Under the pieces are notes generated by a model that saw nothing but the letters and a program-made list of their open reading frames with translations, had not been told where the DNA came from and made no database searches. This document shows positions 54,990-64,000 of a stretch of DNA of 64,000 bases, one piece after another; the stretch's first letter is position 1; each line of letters starts with the position of its first letter. The stretch is from Pollenia angustigena (Eukaryota > Arthropoda > Insecta > Diptera > Polleniidae): NCBI GenBank assembly GCA_930367215.1, contig OV884056.1, positions 280,222,067 through 280,286,066 of the forward strand, in the 5' to 3' direction. The position numbers and the translations under genes were made by a program.

Positions 54990-55590
54990 TCGGTCACGGT
55001 GGACATTTAGAAAGAAATGTACCTATGTAAATTGATGACCGATTGCACTTTTTCTTATTTGACTTTGCACAAATAAGTTTTATACGACTGGAAATCATTA
55101 TTTTAAATCTTGTAAACATCGCTCCTTAATATAGCATATGCCCCATAGTACACTGTCGGAAAACACTTCAGTATGCCTAAAACCGTAACCAATATTGATA
55201 TTTTAGTAAAATTTGGTATTTTAATAGTTTTAGAAGAATAGAAATTACACTGCTCAGATTCGTAAAGATCGGTCTATAATTTACCATAGGCCCCATACAA
55301 TAAAGTACGTCTAAAACCATAACGAATTACGCAATTTGTTGTAAAGTTTGGTATGTCACAGTTTCCCTTCATTAGAAATCATACAGCCAAATTTCGTAGA
55401 GATTGGTCTACAATTTACCATAGAGCCCGTAAAAAGCCCACTCTTGGAAAACCCTTTAGAACGCCCAAAACCGCAACGAATTATTAAAGTGCAAGGTCAG
55501 GTTTTATTTATGTTGCTTATACTTTTAAGATATTTAGCACAAGCCGCAAATTTGCTTACGTTAGCTGAAGGGTATCAAAGATTCCTTACT
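54990..55590 (-). repeat. F1 dispersed repeat, minus-orientation copy
   Basis: In plus-strand order there are repeated CCATAGGCCCCATA and CTAAAACCATAACGAATTA blocks, the reverse complement of the F1 inner modules. It ends at AGCTGAAGGGTATCAAAGATT, the reverse complement of an F1 start without its hairpin. The 134-codon plus frame over it (55348-55752) is a shadow. Confidence 0.7.
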
Positions 55591-56097
55591 GCCAAATATC
55601 GCACTTTTACAGTCGTTCCTAAACAAAAGCGGAAGGCGGAACGTTTTCTTCCGCTTAGCGTTTACGCTGATATGCAATACCTAAACAAGAGCGTCAACGT
55701 TGTGCTACAAATTCCACCATTAATATTTTTAAAATTTAACATGAAGTTTTAACATCATCTTTTAACAGCAACTCTTGTTTGTGTTGGACGGAGTATAAAA
55801 TGAGCAATTACACGAAGTAATAAAATTTTAATTTAAAACGTTTGGAATTAAAACAACTAAGAGTGCTATGTTCGGCTGTGCCGAATCTTATATACCCTTC
55901 ACCATTGTGGGAGCAGAATACAGAGCAACTAGACAAAAAATAAATAATTTTTACATATGTATACATACATATTTACAATACTTTAAACTTCATTATAAAT
56001 TAAATTTAAAAAGCGAAAACTGGTAAATATTTTTTTTAAATCGTTTTTAAAACATAAAAAAATGAAAATTTAAGAAAAAATTTTCTTTTTAAAAAAA

Positions 56098-56165
56098 CAA
56101 GATTCGAACCAGAGAACTCACAGTTTCTAACTTAACAAACCCCCTAGACAACTAAACCATGAAGG
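56098..56165 (-). other. tRNA-like sequence inside F1 copy d
   Basis: On the minus strand there is an A box ATGGTTTAGTTGTCTAGG and a B box GGTTCGAATC at plausible spacing, followed by T runs. The outer stems pair poorly. It is homologous in position and flanks to 54275-54345. A tRNA-derived part of a repeat, not a tRNA gene. Confidence 0.6.
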
Positions 56166-56516
56166 AACGTTGTTTGAATATCATTTAAATGAAATATGGC
56201 CATTTTAATGTTCACTGTGTTGAGTTGTAATTACTTTTGATTTTTTGTTCACCACAATAGCAAAGTTGTAAACCATAAAACTTATTTGAGTTGTAAACCG
56301 AAATATGGAAATATATTCACCAAAATAGTTTGTGGCATGTAAGTATGTGTGTTTGTTTTCTTTTATCTTTTTGGGGAGTTTTTAAGTAGCAAAAAAAAAC
56401 GAAAATTCCTAGTTTCGATTTGTTAAAATTATTTCGTTAAATAGATGAAATAATAAAGAAGGATGATAACGAAAATCATATTGGGCATTATGCTAGTATA
56501 TGTAAACAAATGTGAA

Positions 56517-56533
56517 GGGGGGGGGGGGGGGGG
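56517..56533 (+). repeat. Homopolymer of 17 G
   Basis: An uninterrupted G run in an AT-rich intron, at the upstream edge of a duplicated piece of F1 copy d. It is unusual here, where long runs are otherwise A or T. Its length is prone to sequencing error. Confidence 0.9.
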
Positions 56534-57938
56534 AAGAGACGGACAACCGGATTTGAACTTCGCTTTTCAGAAGGACCCAGAATATATATATGTGTGTACC
56601 TAATTTGGAAACTTTGGCTTTTGCCGTTCCCCAGATATACAGCAAAAAGTAATAAAAATACAACTACCACAAGGGATTTTTGGAAAAAATTAGAGGTAGC
56701 TGTGGTAATTTGCTCATATCTCAGCCATTTTTGGACCGATCTGGCTGAATTTCAATAGCAAAATTATAATAAGAATACCTGACACAAAGATACCCCAACC
56801 AAGCCCCCATCCTATGGGGGCTTCTGAAAACCCATTTCAACAGACAGACGGTCAGACGGACAACCGGATTTGAACTTCGCTTTTCATAAGGACCCAGAAT
56901 ATTTATTCTTTATAGGGTGTAGGATCAATATTGTAGAAATTACAAACGGAATGACAAAGTTATATATACCCTTTTACCTTCGGTGAAGGTTATAAAAAGC
57001 TTTAAGCCAGAAAAAAATTCGTTTCTTTGAAATAGAGACAGAATGTCCATACGAGTCTCATTCTAGTGGGGTGGTAACCCAGCTCTCCGAAGTTTCGCTT
57101 GCGTTTGTAAACTTGCAAAAGGTTCCTTGCTAGCGATTGTGAATAATTTGACAGTTTTATGATATTTTTTTTCACGAATTTTGCAAACATTTCCTTTTTT
57201 TAGTGGAACCACAAAATCTCCATGAATATTTTTTTTTTTTCTTGATCAAACTGATTTCAAAACTATTTTATATAAGACAACCACCCTCTACGGAAGGATT
57301 TTTTTTTTGAATTGCCCGTCATTAACCAGTTAAGTCCAGTCAGGCTATTTGAAGTTAAAAATTGATTTTTTATTGACTCGATTTTTTTTTTTCTTCATAA
57401 ACTACCTTGAATTATATTTCCTTGAATACCTAAATAGCAACCTTGAGACAGACTATTTCAGACAATGTGAAATTTATTTTTCACTATAAATATATTTCTT
57501 GACTTTATTTTTTTTACAAATTTCATAGCTTATTTATCGCAAAATTAAGGAATAATTGTCTAAAACTCTTAAAATTGTAGCAAAAATTGTGCAACAATAA
57601 AAAAATCGAAAAATAAATTCCATAACAAATTGGCTGGCAGAAAATATGTACAATAATTTCCAATCACGTTTAACTTTGTGGCCTATGACATGCTTTATTC
57701 AATCTTCTTTCCAACAGACATTAGTAACTTAGTATTTGCAAAAATTTACATATTCTCAGTCCCCATTTTAATATCCCTTCTTATCTGCACACAAAGTGAT
57801 GATATATGCAACACTAAGTATACTGCATGTAGAAACTCATGTGTGTCTGTTGCATGATCAATGTACGATAGTGTAGTATAAAAAGAATAAAGAAAAAAAT
57901 GCAATAAGTTTTATTTAAAAAAAAAAAAAAAAACTTAC

Positions 57939-58114
57939 CTTAACCGTGCATGAGCCACCATTTTTACAGGGCTGTGTAGCACATGGATGTTCTATGATTT
58001 CACAGCGCTCACCAGATAAGCCCTCCGCGCAAGTGCAACGAAATTTATCAGGTGCGGTATTCTCACAAGTACCGCCATGTTTACAGGGTTCATGAGTGCC
58101 ACAGTAATTTAAAT
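57939..58114 (-). CDS. Ser: Serrate exon: EGF 3 and first half of EGF 4
   Basis: This internal coding exon of the Notch ligand Serrate starts after a CTTTAG acceptor and ends at GTTAAG|GTAAGT. It is 176 nt, completes the Asp codon begun in the previous exon and ends in phase 0. It encodes EGF 3 (starting [11 protein letters not shown], ending SGERC) and the start of EGF 4 (CATQPC, then CKNGGSC). Both repeats carry the C-x4-S/T-C O-fucose consensus (CKHGGTC and CKNGGSC), so they are plausible targets for protein O-fucosyltransferase and Fringe. EGF 4 stops after its third cysteine and its last three cysteines lie in the exon at 48393-48720, behind a long insertion. That interrupted EGF 4 is a known peculiarity of insect Serrate and helps separate it from Delta. 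A poly-A/T tract sits just inside the downstream intron. Confidence 0.94.
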
Positions 58115-58316
58115 CTAAAGCAAAAAAAAAAAAATAAAAAAATATTGAAAATAAATATGTAGAAATATTTAGCAGAGGAATTTGAATCAAAGTGTTACAA
58201 TAAATGGCGGATTGAAAATTATAATGTGAGTTTTCGCTTTAGAAGAAGTTTAACAATTTATGGTTTGTTGTATAATTTTTTTGAGAAAATTTATTTAACA
58301 CAGTTCGCGAACCTAC
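58115..58316 (-). other. Ser: Short Serrate intron, 202 bp
   Basis: This intron is flanked by GTAGGT and CTTTAG in minus orientation. It separates the EGF 2 exon from the EGF 3-4 exon and interrupts an Asp codon after its first base. It is AT-rich with no recognisable repeat, and is one of only two short introns seen here. Confidence 0.9.
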
Positions 58317-58450
58317 CTTGATCACATAAAATGCCACCCCAATTGGTATCGCATTTACACTTCCAGGCCTCACCGTAACAGGAACCATGTTTACAGCCAG
58401 GATAAACAACACATTCATTGCATAAGGGACCCTGCCAGCCTGGACGACAA
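58317..58450 (-). CDS. Ser: Serrate exon: end of EGF 1 and all of EGF 2
   Basis: This internal coding exon belongs to a Serrate/Jagged-type transmembrane Notch ligand. The minus strand reads the end of an EGF repeat ([10 protein letters not shown]) and then a complete short EGF with the core CKHGSC and a Trp-Gly-Gly segment before its last cysteine, matching EGF 1-2 just after the DSL domain in fly Serrate. The acceptor is a TTATTATTACAG-type site ending at 58451. The donor reads CAAG|GTAGGT, with the intron starting at 58316. The exon is 134 nt, begins with the last base of a split codon and ends with the first base of an Asp codon completed by the exon at 58114. EGF 2 lacks the C-x4-S/T-C O-fucose consensus because its spacing is short. 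The DSL-coding exon should lie upstream; I saw none up to position 64000. Recognition rests on cysteine spacing and flanking residues characteristic of Serrate. Confidence 0.93.
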
Positions 58451-59142
58451 CTGTAATAATAAAAAAAAAAAAAAAAAAATAAAACAAACTTTAAAAAAAA
58501 ACTGAATTTTGAAAAGCACTATTGAGGCAAAACCTAAAAAAAATACCTTTTTTGAAGTAATTTTTTTAAGGAAAAAGATTTTTAAGAAAATCTATTGATG
58601 TACAATATTCTTTCAATAAAAATATTTGTCTGAGAAAGAATACAAAAGTCCTTTTATAATATAAAACAATTTTCAATATATAATTTGTGCAACAATAATA
58701 AATTAAGGAAAAAGTCCATAACATATATTTATTTTCATAACAATTAGTCTGTGGTATGGAAACTCAAAATAATTCACTGCAGGCAATTGCAATGCTTAAG
58801 ACGGAAAATCTCTAGCAAAGTCTTTAAATCTATAAAAAAATATTGATGATACACACAGAATAAGATGGAACTATCAAATTTAAGAGCTTGCTGATCATAA
58901 GACGATAGTAAGGTATATAAAAGCGCAACGGTTGAAATGCTTTGGGCACGTTATCCGCTCGAACTCAAACTTACGTCTTTCGAAAACCATTTATTTTATT
59001 AAAGTACTTTGCAAGGATACTTATTTTCTATGAAATACATCTTTTTTTAAAAAAAGTATTTCATTTATTGATAATTATTTCAAAAAACAAAAAATAAGAT
59101 TTAAAAAATTTTTTTTTTTTTATAACATAATAAAAATTTTTT

Positions 59143-59745
59143 AAGGTGGATGTAGACGACATGTTTTTTACATCTGACTTGTCAACTTTTCAATTCACAT
59201 GGAATTGTGCATGTCTGTCAAAATGGCTGTTTTACAGAAGGGTTATAATATTCGGTCACAAACGTACATGTCATTTGCTTCTGACATTCTTCTGTTTTTT
59301 CCCCATAGTTGTTACAAAAATCGAAATAAAAATGCAGCCTCGAAAATTTGTATTTACGCCGTTAGATAATTTAGCCATCTTAACATATTTTTCTTTTAAT
59401 CCACAGATACCAATTTAGGATAATGAAACGGTTTTTATATATATATTTACATAAATTCTATTCAATAGTGAGATTATCATGCATGTTTCGGTATTGTAAA
59501 ATATTAACTTCAGCCGGCTAATGATTCCGTCAATAGTGGACGCCGCTGACGGTTTCTTATCGGCATAGATTTCTGATGGTTTGTCAGAAGAAAATAGAGT
59601 ACGCTCTAATTGAAATTTTGTCAGATAACTTTGCACCTGACTTTTACAGAAGCAAAGTTTAAAAGGTAACACACGACATGTACGTATTTTGCAGTGGGAA
59701 ATTTGACATGTCAGATGACAAAAACATCGTGTACGTTCGCCTTTA
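59143..59745. mobile_element. TIR element with about 60-bp imperfect ends
   Basis: The left starts AAGGTGGATGTAGACGACAT and the right is its imperfect inverse (AAAGGCGAACGTACACGATG on the other strand). Similarity continues through CATCTGACTTGTCAA and CATCTGACATGTCAA. TTAA is present at both edges (59141-59144 and 59743-59746), but overlaps the ends. The two 90-113 codon frames inside are not recognisable. Confidence 0.65.
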
Positions 59746-59749
59746 AAAA

Positions 59750-60160
59750 AGTACAATTGTAAGAAATGTCATGTAAATATAAGAAAAGGTGCTTACTTAC
59801 AAAAAGGACCTTTAGAAAAATACTTTTTTAAGATAAAGTGCTTTTTTCAAGTACATTTAAAAGAAAAAGTATCATCATAAAAATATCTTACCACATCAGT
59901 GGAGAGGACAATATGTGATCGACTTTAAACCACATTTTAAAACGAACTAGCGATGTCTGTCGGTCCAGCTGGTTTATTGTCTATGTTAAATTTGTTCGCA
60001 AAGTACAGAACATAATTCCTTACTTTTAGACCTTGTTAAACAACACTAAATTTTAAGGCAAAAATAGTTGTAAAAGTACTTTTAAGAAAACAATCACTTT
60101 TTTTTTGGAAAAAAGTACATTTTCCTTGTAAGAAAAAGTACATATTGCAGAAGATGGCAT
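59750..60160. repeat. GTAC minisatellite with an F2 fragment
   Basis: Units such as AAAAAGGACCTTTAGAAAAA and AAAAGTACATTTTCC flank an F2 piece at about 59890-60005 (CGATGTCTGTCGGTCCAGCT). Confidence 0.6.
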
Positions 60161-60361
60161 GTCATAACGTCCACGGACACTATGACACTCCAAATTAGCG
60201 AAACCGGTACTTGTTATACCATAAAGGAAAAAATCCTTGAGCCCGGCCGAAGGACGGCTACGCTGAGACGCTTTAGTAAGCGCAGCCGGTATTTGTTACA
60301 CCATAGGGGAGATAATCCTTGCACCCAAAATGGTTTTCGTTATATATTTAATATATGCACC

Positions 60362-60516
60362 CAGAGAAAAAACAACAAAACCATTTTTAAAAAAATGTTA
60401 ACCATATCAGGTTTTATTTAACCAAATCTTTGTCACCGACAACCATATTATGGTTACATAAGTTTCTTTAAAAATAGTTTTGTTAGTTGCGACCATAAAA
60501 AAACATGTTTTTCTCT
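60362..60516. mobile_element. Short MITE, third copy
   Basis: CCCAGAGAAAAAACA at the left and TGTTTTTCTCTGCATG at the right are inverted. The interior has AACCATATTATGGTTAC. It is the best-preserved of the three copies (20870, 23005, 60362). Confidence 0.7.
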
Positions 60517-60719
60517 GCATGTATGTATTTTTGTATTTAACTTCTTTAGTAATTATGGAATTTATGACATTTTTAAAAATGAAATAATGTCCATTTGCAA
60601 AGTGTCTTAATGCCCACGGACATTATGACATTTCCAAAAGTGTCACAGTGTGCATGGACACTATGACACTGGACCTTGCAGAAAAGGTAAATTCGGAACA
60701 TAAACTTTAACTTAAAAGT

Positions 60720-61010
60720 AGTTAAAAAGAAATTTATAGAACAACTGCCTTTTTGGAAAAAGTACCGTTTTGGATAAAGTACCTTTTTGGAAAAATTACC
60801 TTTAGAAAAAGTACATTTTCGGAAAAAGTACCTTTTTGGAAAAAGTACTTATTAGGAAAAAGTACGTCTTTGGAAAACATTATTTTATTTAAAAAAGTTT
60901 TTTGAAAAAATACCTTGCAGATGAAGTACGTCTTGGAGGAAAAGATGGTTTTTAAAAGTAGCTCTTCAAGAAAAAGTACTTTTAAAGAGAAAATGGTCTT
61001 GAAAGAAAAC
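60720..61010. repeat. GTAC minisatellite, clearest array
   Basis: Successive units like GGAAAAAGTACCTTTTT at 17-19 bp steps, with GTAC or its variants (TTACC, GTACG) kept at the centre. Each unit is close to palindromic. No frame is kept over the array. Confidence 0.82.
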
Positions 61011-61039
61011 TATTTATTACATCGTTAGACTACCTTAAA

Positions 61040-61492
61040 AAAATGTATTTTATTTTTAATTTGATGTAATATGGTACATGGGTACAAATTGTAGCAAGAA
61101 CCAAGCCTTTTGAAAATGGTAAGAGTCAGTCCGTAATTTAACATAGCCCCCATACAAGCTTCTTTTCGGAAAAGAGTCTTTGGATTTATAAACCATCTTT
61201 TTATGTTAGTGTTAAGATTTAATTGGGTCCAAATTGCAATTAAAATCATCATACCAAATTTTATTGGAATCGGTCCATATTTGACCATAGCTCCCATACA
61301 AATACGACTCCCGAAAATAGCTTTTAATGCCATAACTTCCTTTTAAATATTGTTATTGATAGTAAAATTGGCGAAATTAATAATTACTCGAAGGTCCCAA
61401 ATAAAGTATACTCTCGTAAATTTGTTTTAAACAGTCTGGTGTATCATTTGGTCGGTCTTGACCGACTATATTTTCTTACTTGGTGAGACCTT
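61040..61492 (-). repeat. F2 dispersed repeat, 5' end preserved
   Basis: Shared blocks are ACCAAGCCTTTTGAAAATGG, CCCCCATACAAGCTTCTTTT and AATGCCATAACTTCCTT. At 61450-61486 it ends with GGTCGGTCTTGACCGACTAT and TTTTCTTACTTG, the inverse of the F2 start (hairpin and CAAGTAAGAAA). Confidence 0.75.
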
Positions 61493-61745
61493 GTTAAGCA
61501 AAACTAAATTTTAAGGCAAAAAAATCGTAAAAGTACGTTTTAATAAAAAACAATCACTTTTTTGAAAAAAATACCTTTTTGGAAAAAGTCCTTTTTGGAA
61601 AGATTACCTTTTAGAAAAAGTTCCTTTTTGAAAAAAGTACCTTTTTGGAACAGTAGCTTTTGGGAAAAAGTACCTTTTAGAAAAAGTACCTCTTGGAAGA
61701 AAAGTTGCGTTTTTAAAGTAACTCTTCAAGAAAAAGTACTTTTGT
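61490..61745. repeat. GTAC minisatellite array
   Basis: Units such as GGAAAAAGTACCTTTTAG at about 17-18 bp. The 76-codon plus frame here (Lys/Phe/Trp/Ser repeats) is a by-product of the repeat. Confidence 0.78.
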
Positions 61746-64000
61746 ACTATTCATTTAATCTACCGAAAAAAAAGAATTTCTTTTATTTTTAATTTTAAAA
61801 ACAAGAAACATTCTCGATTAATTTCATTTCAGTTTTATATGATTATGGCGATCTTGAGATTATTTTTAAATAATTCTTTCGTGTGCGTGCATGCGTGTTC
61901 ATAACCTGCTGTGTTTAATTTAAACAGAATTACGAATCTGATAAATTTTTCTTCTTTTTGCATTCTTTTTCATTAAAGATTTTAAACTATTTAAGCTCTT
62001 AAATGTTTCAGAGGTTTTCATTTTTTTGTCTCGTTTTTTTCGTTCTTTTATGCTTAACATTTTGTTAAATGAGTTGAAAATTAATTAATCTTTACGTGCA
62101 ACTAAATTAAGCAGCAAAACTCCCAAAATGCTACAAAAAACGTCTCCTTTAAATTAAGCACAATTTTTGACTTGTTACCAAGCGTTGCCTTACAAATTTA
62201 CACATTGCGTTTTTGTGTAAAAGTTAAGAACATGAAGTAAACTTGGTACTTTCCAGTGAATATTTGTATCTTTTACCATTTTTTTTTTTTTTTGGTTTTT
62301 TGTTTTGTTTGTTGTGTATTGGTATTAGTTTATCTTTTTGGTAGGTTGACCTCCGAAAATAAGTTATTTATCTACTGTTTACCATCGGTATTCCTTAAAT
62401 GATATGAACACCAAAACCCAGTCAAGTTTAACTAAACCAACCAGTAGTTGGCTTTAGGATGGTTTATAAATAATTTTCCATCTTAAAGCCTTCACTAAGT
62501 TTTAAGATTTATTACAAGTAGAGATTTTCAGTTTCATGCCTGCTGTGTTGTTCAGGCGGAAGTTTAATGTCGTTTTGGTATGATTGGTTTTATTTTTTGA
62601 ATTTCATTTTTCATCTTTTTTTTCTCCTCAATTTAATTCTTGGTTAGTATTTAAAAAAAAAAGAAATACCTTTTTATTACTTTTAAACTAACCAAGCATA
62701 TTAAGTTTTTTAATTGGTTTTAAGTGATCTGATTAAATATTTTCATCACAAGATATCATCTTTTATTTCATGAAAAAAAAAACTTGAAATTCAAAGACTT
62801 TTAACATGTGTTTATTATAATTCTGCGGTGTTGGTATTTATTTCAGTAAGTATGAGAACCTGTCGTGTAATGTCAAGACTCTTGATGTCAAAAGTCGACA
62901 ATTTTTAGTTGGTTATTATACAAAAAGGTTTAGAGGTATAAGAATTTCTATACATCATATTAAGAAAAATTACTACTTGTTACATGTGATGAAAAAAAGG
63001 AAGAAGAAATAAACAGCAACAAGAAAACAATGATGCATCCAAAACGTTGTGTTTTAGACAGACAGACAGACAGGTTTGTGTCTTAAGTCTTTAGTTTTAA
63101 AGGAACTTTGTAGAAGAAAACCAGTTAACTATTTTAATGCTGTGTTAACTTTTATAACTATATACAAATACATATATTTTACTTTTATGTTAATAACTGT
63201 ATAAAGATTAAAGTGTTATTACAAACATTTTTAAAAAAAGAAATTTTAAAAATTTTTGTTAAACTAAAATAAGAAAAAAATTAGAAATGGAAAGAAAATA
63301 ATTTTGTGTCCAAAAATCGAAATTTTTAAGAAATTGTCTTACCAATATTGCTTTTTGTGTTGAAGAACCAAGATATGTAATTTTTTGAAAAATAGATTAT
63401 CCTTTTGAAAAGTATTTTTTTTTTACTATTTTAAACACTTTTTCGAATGTGCTTCTATTTGTCAAATCTCAACTTATAAAGGTTTCTTGCAATAGTCATA
63501 TTCCCTTAATATTTCACACAATTTTTGCTTAAGCCAACCCTTGGTTAACGTCGAAGATTTTAAGAAGAAGCTAATTTTTAAAAGAAATCGCGTTTCAGAG
63601 AAAAAGCATCTTTTTTTTTAGGAAAAAGCCTTTTAAGAAAAGGCACCTCTCAAAAAGAAACCTTTTTATAAAAAGCCGTTTATAAAGAAATGGCTCTTTA
63701 AAACACATATCCTTCAAAATAGAGTGATGTTTTTAAGCGAAAGATACGTTCCTCGAAAACTCGCGTATAAAAAAGCGTGTAAAAAATGATAGAGTACCCA
63801 CATAAAAAGAGTAGATTGGTTTCAGTCTTTCAGGGTGGTAATTCTGGCAGACGGGATAGACTATTTTTCGATTCGAAAGCAATTTTTATATCTAATTCTG
63901 TCAGTCGTTTCTTAATATTTGCATCACAAAGTATATCTTAAAAGTTATGATAATTCCCTGAACCAGTGGCTGTGTTAACGATGTTGTTTATTTATTTATT

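Larger units (their letters stand above)
55855..57000 (+). repeat. F1 dispersed repeat, copy d
   Basis: It starts CTAAGAGTGCTATGTTCGGC with the TTCGGC-TGT-GCCGAA hairpin and TATACCCTTCACCATTG, and ends near TTCGGTGAAGGTTATAAAAA. It includes an antisense tRNA-like module (56098-56165), a 17-base G run (56517-56533), and a partial internal duplication: the CGGACAACCGGATTTGAACT block occurs at about 56541 and about 56858. Confidence 0.82.
48721..57938 (-). other. Ser: Serrate intron, 9.2 kb, within EGF 4
   Basis: This intron splits EGF 4 between the EGF 3-4 exon and the serine-rich exon. It holds nested TIR elements (49600-50904), a palindrome-ended element (51393-52011), a tandem pair of triple-motif repeats (52310-53757), and several F1 copies. 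The stretches 48721-49599, 50905-51070 and 57000-57938 show only AT-rich sequence with homopolymer runs. Confidence 0.85.
58451..64000 (-). other. Ser: Serrate intron upstream of EGF 2 exon (partial)
   Basis: This is intron or further upstream sequence before the exon at 58317-58450. I looked on the minus strand for a DSL domain or the start of EGF 1 and found no cysteine-rich open segment with splice sites. It holds a TIR element at 59143-59745, GTAC-centred minisatellite arrays, F2 repeat fragments and a short MITE. From about 61800 to 64000 it is AT-rich sequence with homopolymer runs, a short GACA microsatellite near 63058 and a degenerate AAAAAG/CTTTTT-rich patch at 63590-63780. I see no gene in it. 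Confidence 0.7.

Noticed and set aside
55348..55752. 134-codon plus-strand frame as a host gene
   Set aside because: Its first half is a minus-orientation F1 repeat and no domain or splice context supports it.
59415..59756. Cysteine-containing 113-codon minus-strand frame as the Ser DSL domain
   Set aside because: The cysteine spacing does not fit a DSL or EGF domain, there are no suitable splice sites, and the frame lies in a TIR element.
61562..61792. Lys/Phe/Trp/Ser-repeat protein on the plus strand
   Set aside because: It is produced by the 17-18 bp GTAC minisatellite; the frame is not kept in the other arrays.
1..64000. CRISPR array, operon or bacterial-type system
   Set aside because: The window is an insect intron/exon landscape; the tandem arrays have no spacer-repeat alternation, and no prokaryotic gene layout is present.

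Overview
This is a stretch of an AT-rich insect nuclear genome, almost certainly a higher fly (Diptera). It holds the middle part of one host gene, Serrate (Ser, the Jagged/Serrate-type Notch ligand), on the minus strand. Five coding exons are visible with consensus splice sites and matching phases: 58317-58450, 57939-58114, 48393-48720, 12813-13352 and 12209-12336, in transcription order. They encode the end of EGF repeat 1 through EGF repeat 8. EGF 4 and EGF 6 are split by low-complexity insertions, as in Drosophila Serrate. The signal peptide, MNNL and DSL regions lie beyond position 64000. The later EGF repeats, the cysteine-rich region, the transmembrane segment and the tail lie beyond position 1. 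I infer a calyptrate (blowfly or house-fly type) genome from the inflated introns and the style of the repeats, but the sequence does not settle the species.

The rest of the window is intron: at least 12.2 kb, 0.48 kb, 35.0 kb, 9.2 kb, 0.2 kb and at least 5.5 kb. These introns are filled with mobile elements. From low to high coordinates: a mariner-type pseudogene, a palindrome-ended TIR element with a 184-bp tandem array, and a piggyBac-type element with intact TTAA ends but a gutted transposase (1-3412). Next come degenerate repeats and a non-LTR retrotransposon split by a DNA element (5480-8471). A hairpin-started dispersed repeat (called F1 here) and a SINE follow (8519-9813), then an element rich in TTAACCG motifs (9814-11045). 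After the two 3'-most Ser exons lie a pogo/Tigger-like element, more SINE and F1 copies, a small MITE and a jockey-like pseudogene (14300-19091). The 19-36 kb part has a recent 214-bp duplication, hAT-like and other MITEs, mariner relics, a second dispersed repeat (F2) and arrays of an imperfect GTAC-centred minisatellite.

The best-preserved mobile element is a Ty3/gypsy-type retrotransposon (36779-40483). It has identical 171-bp LTRs, a CGAT target duplication, a tRNA-Trp-type primer site and an open pol, but most of gag is missing. It sits inside the C-terminal coding region of a hAT element that still has its own 8-bp target duplication. From 42.9 to 57 kb there are a diverged family with three regularly spaced copies of one motif, two GC-richer islands, several MITEs, a Ser exon, and F1 copies carrying antisense tRNA-like modules. 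From 57.9 kb upward are the two 5'-most visible Ser exons, another TIR element and further GTAC arrays.

I found no rRNA gene, no convincing functional tRNA gene, no CRISPR array and no second host gene. The one working unit is Ser. The repeats sit in its introns, where they could affect splicing or regulation, but nothing in the sequence proves that they do.
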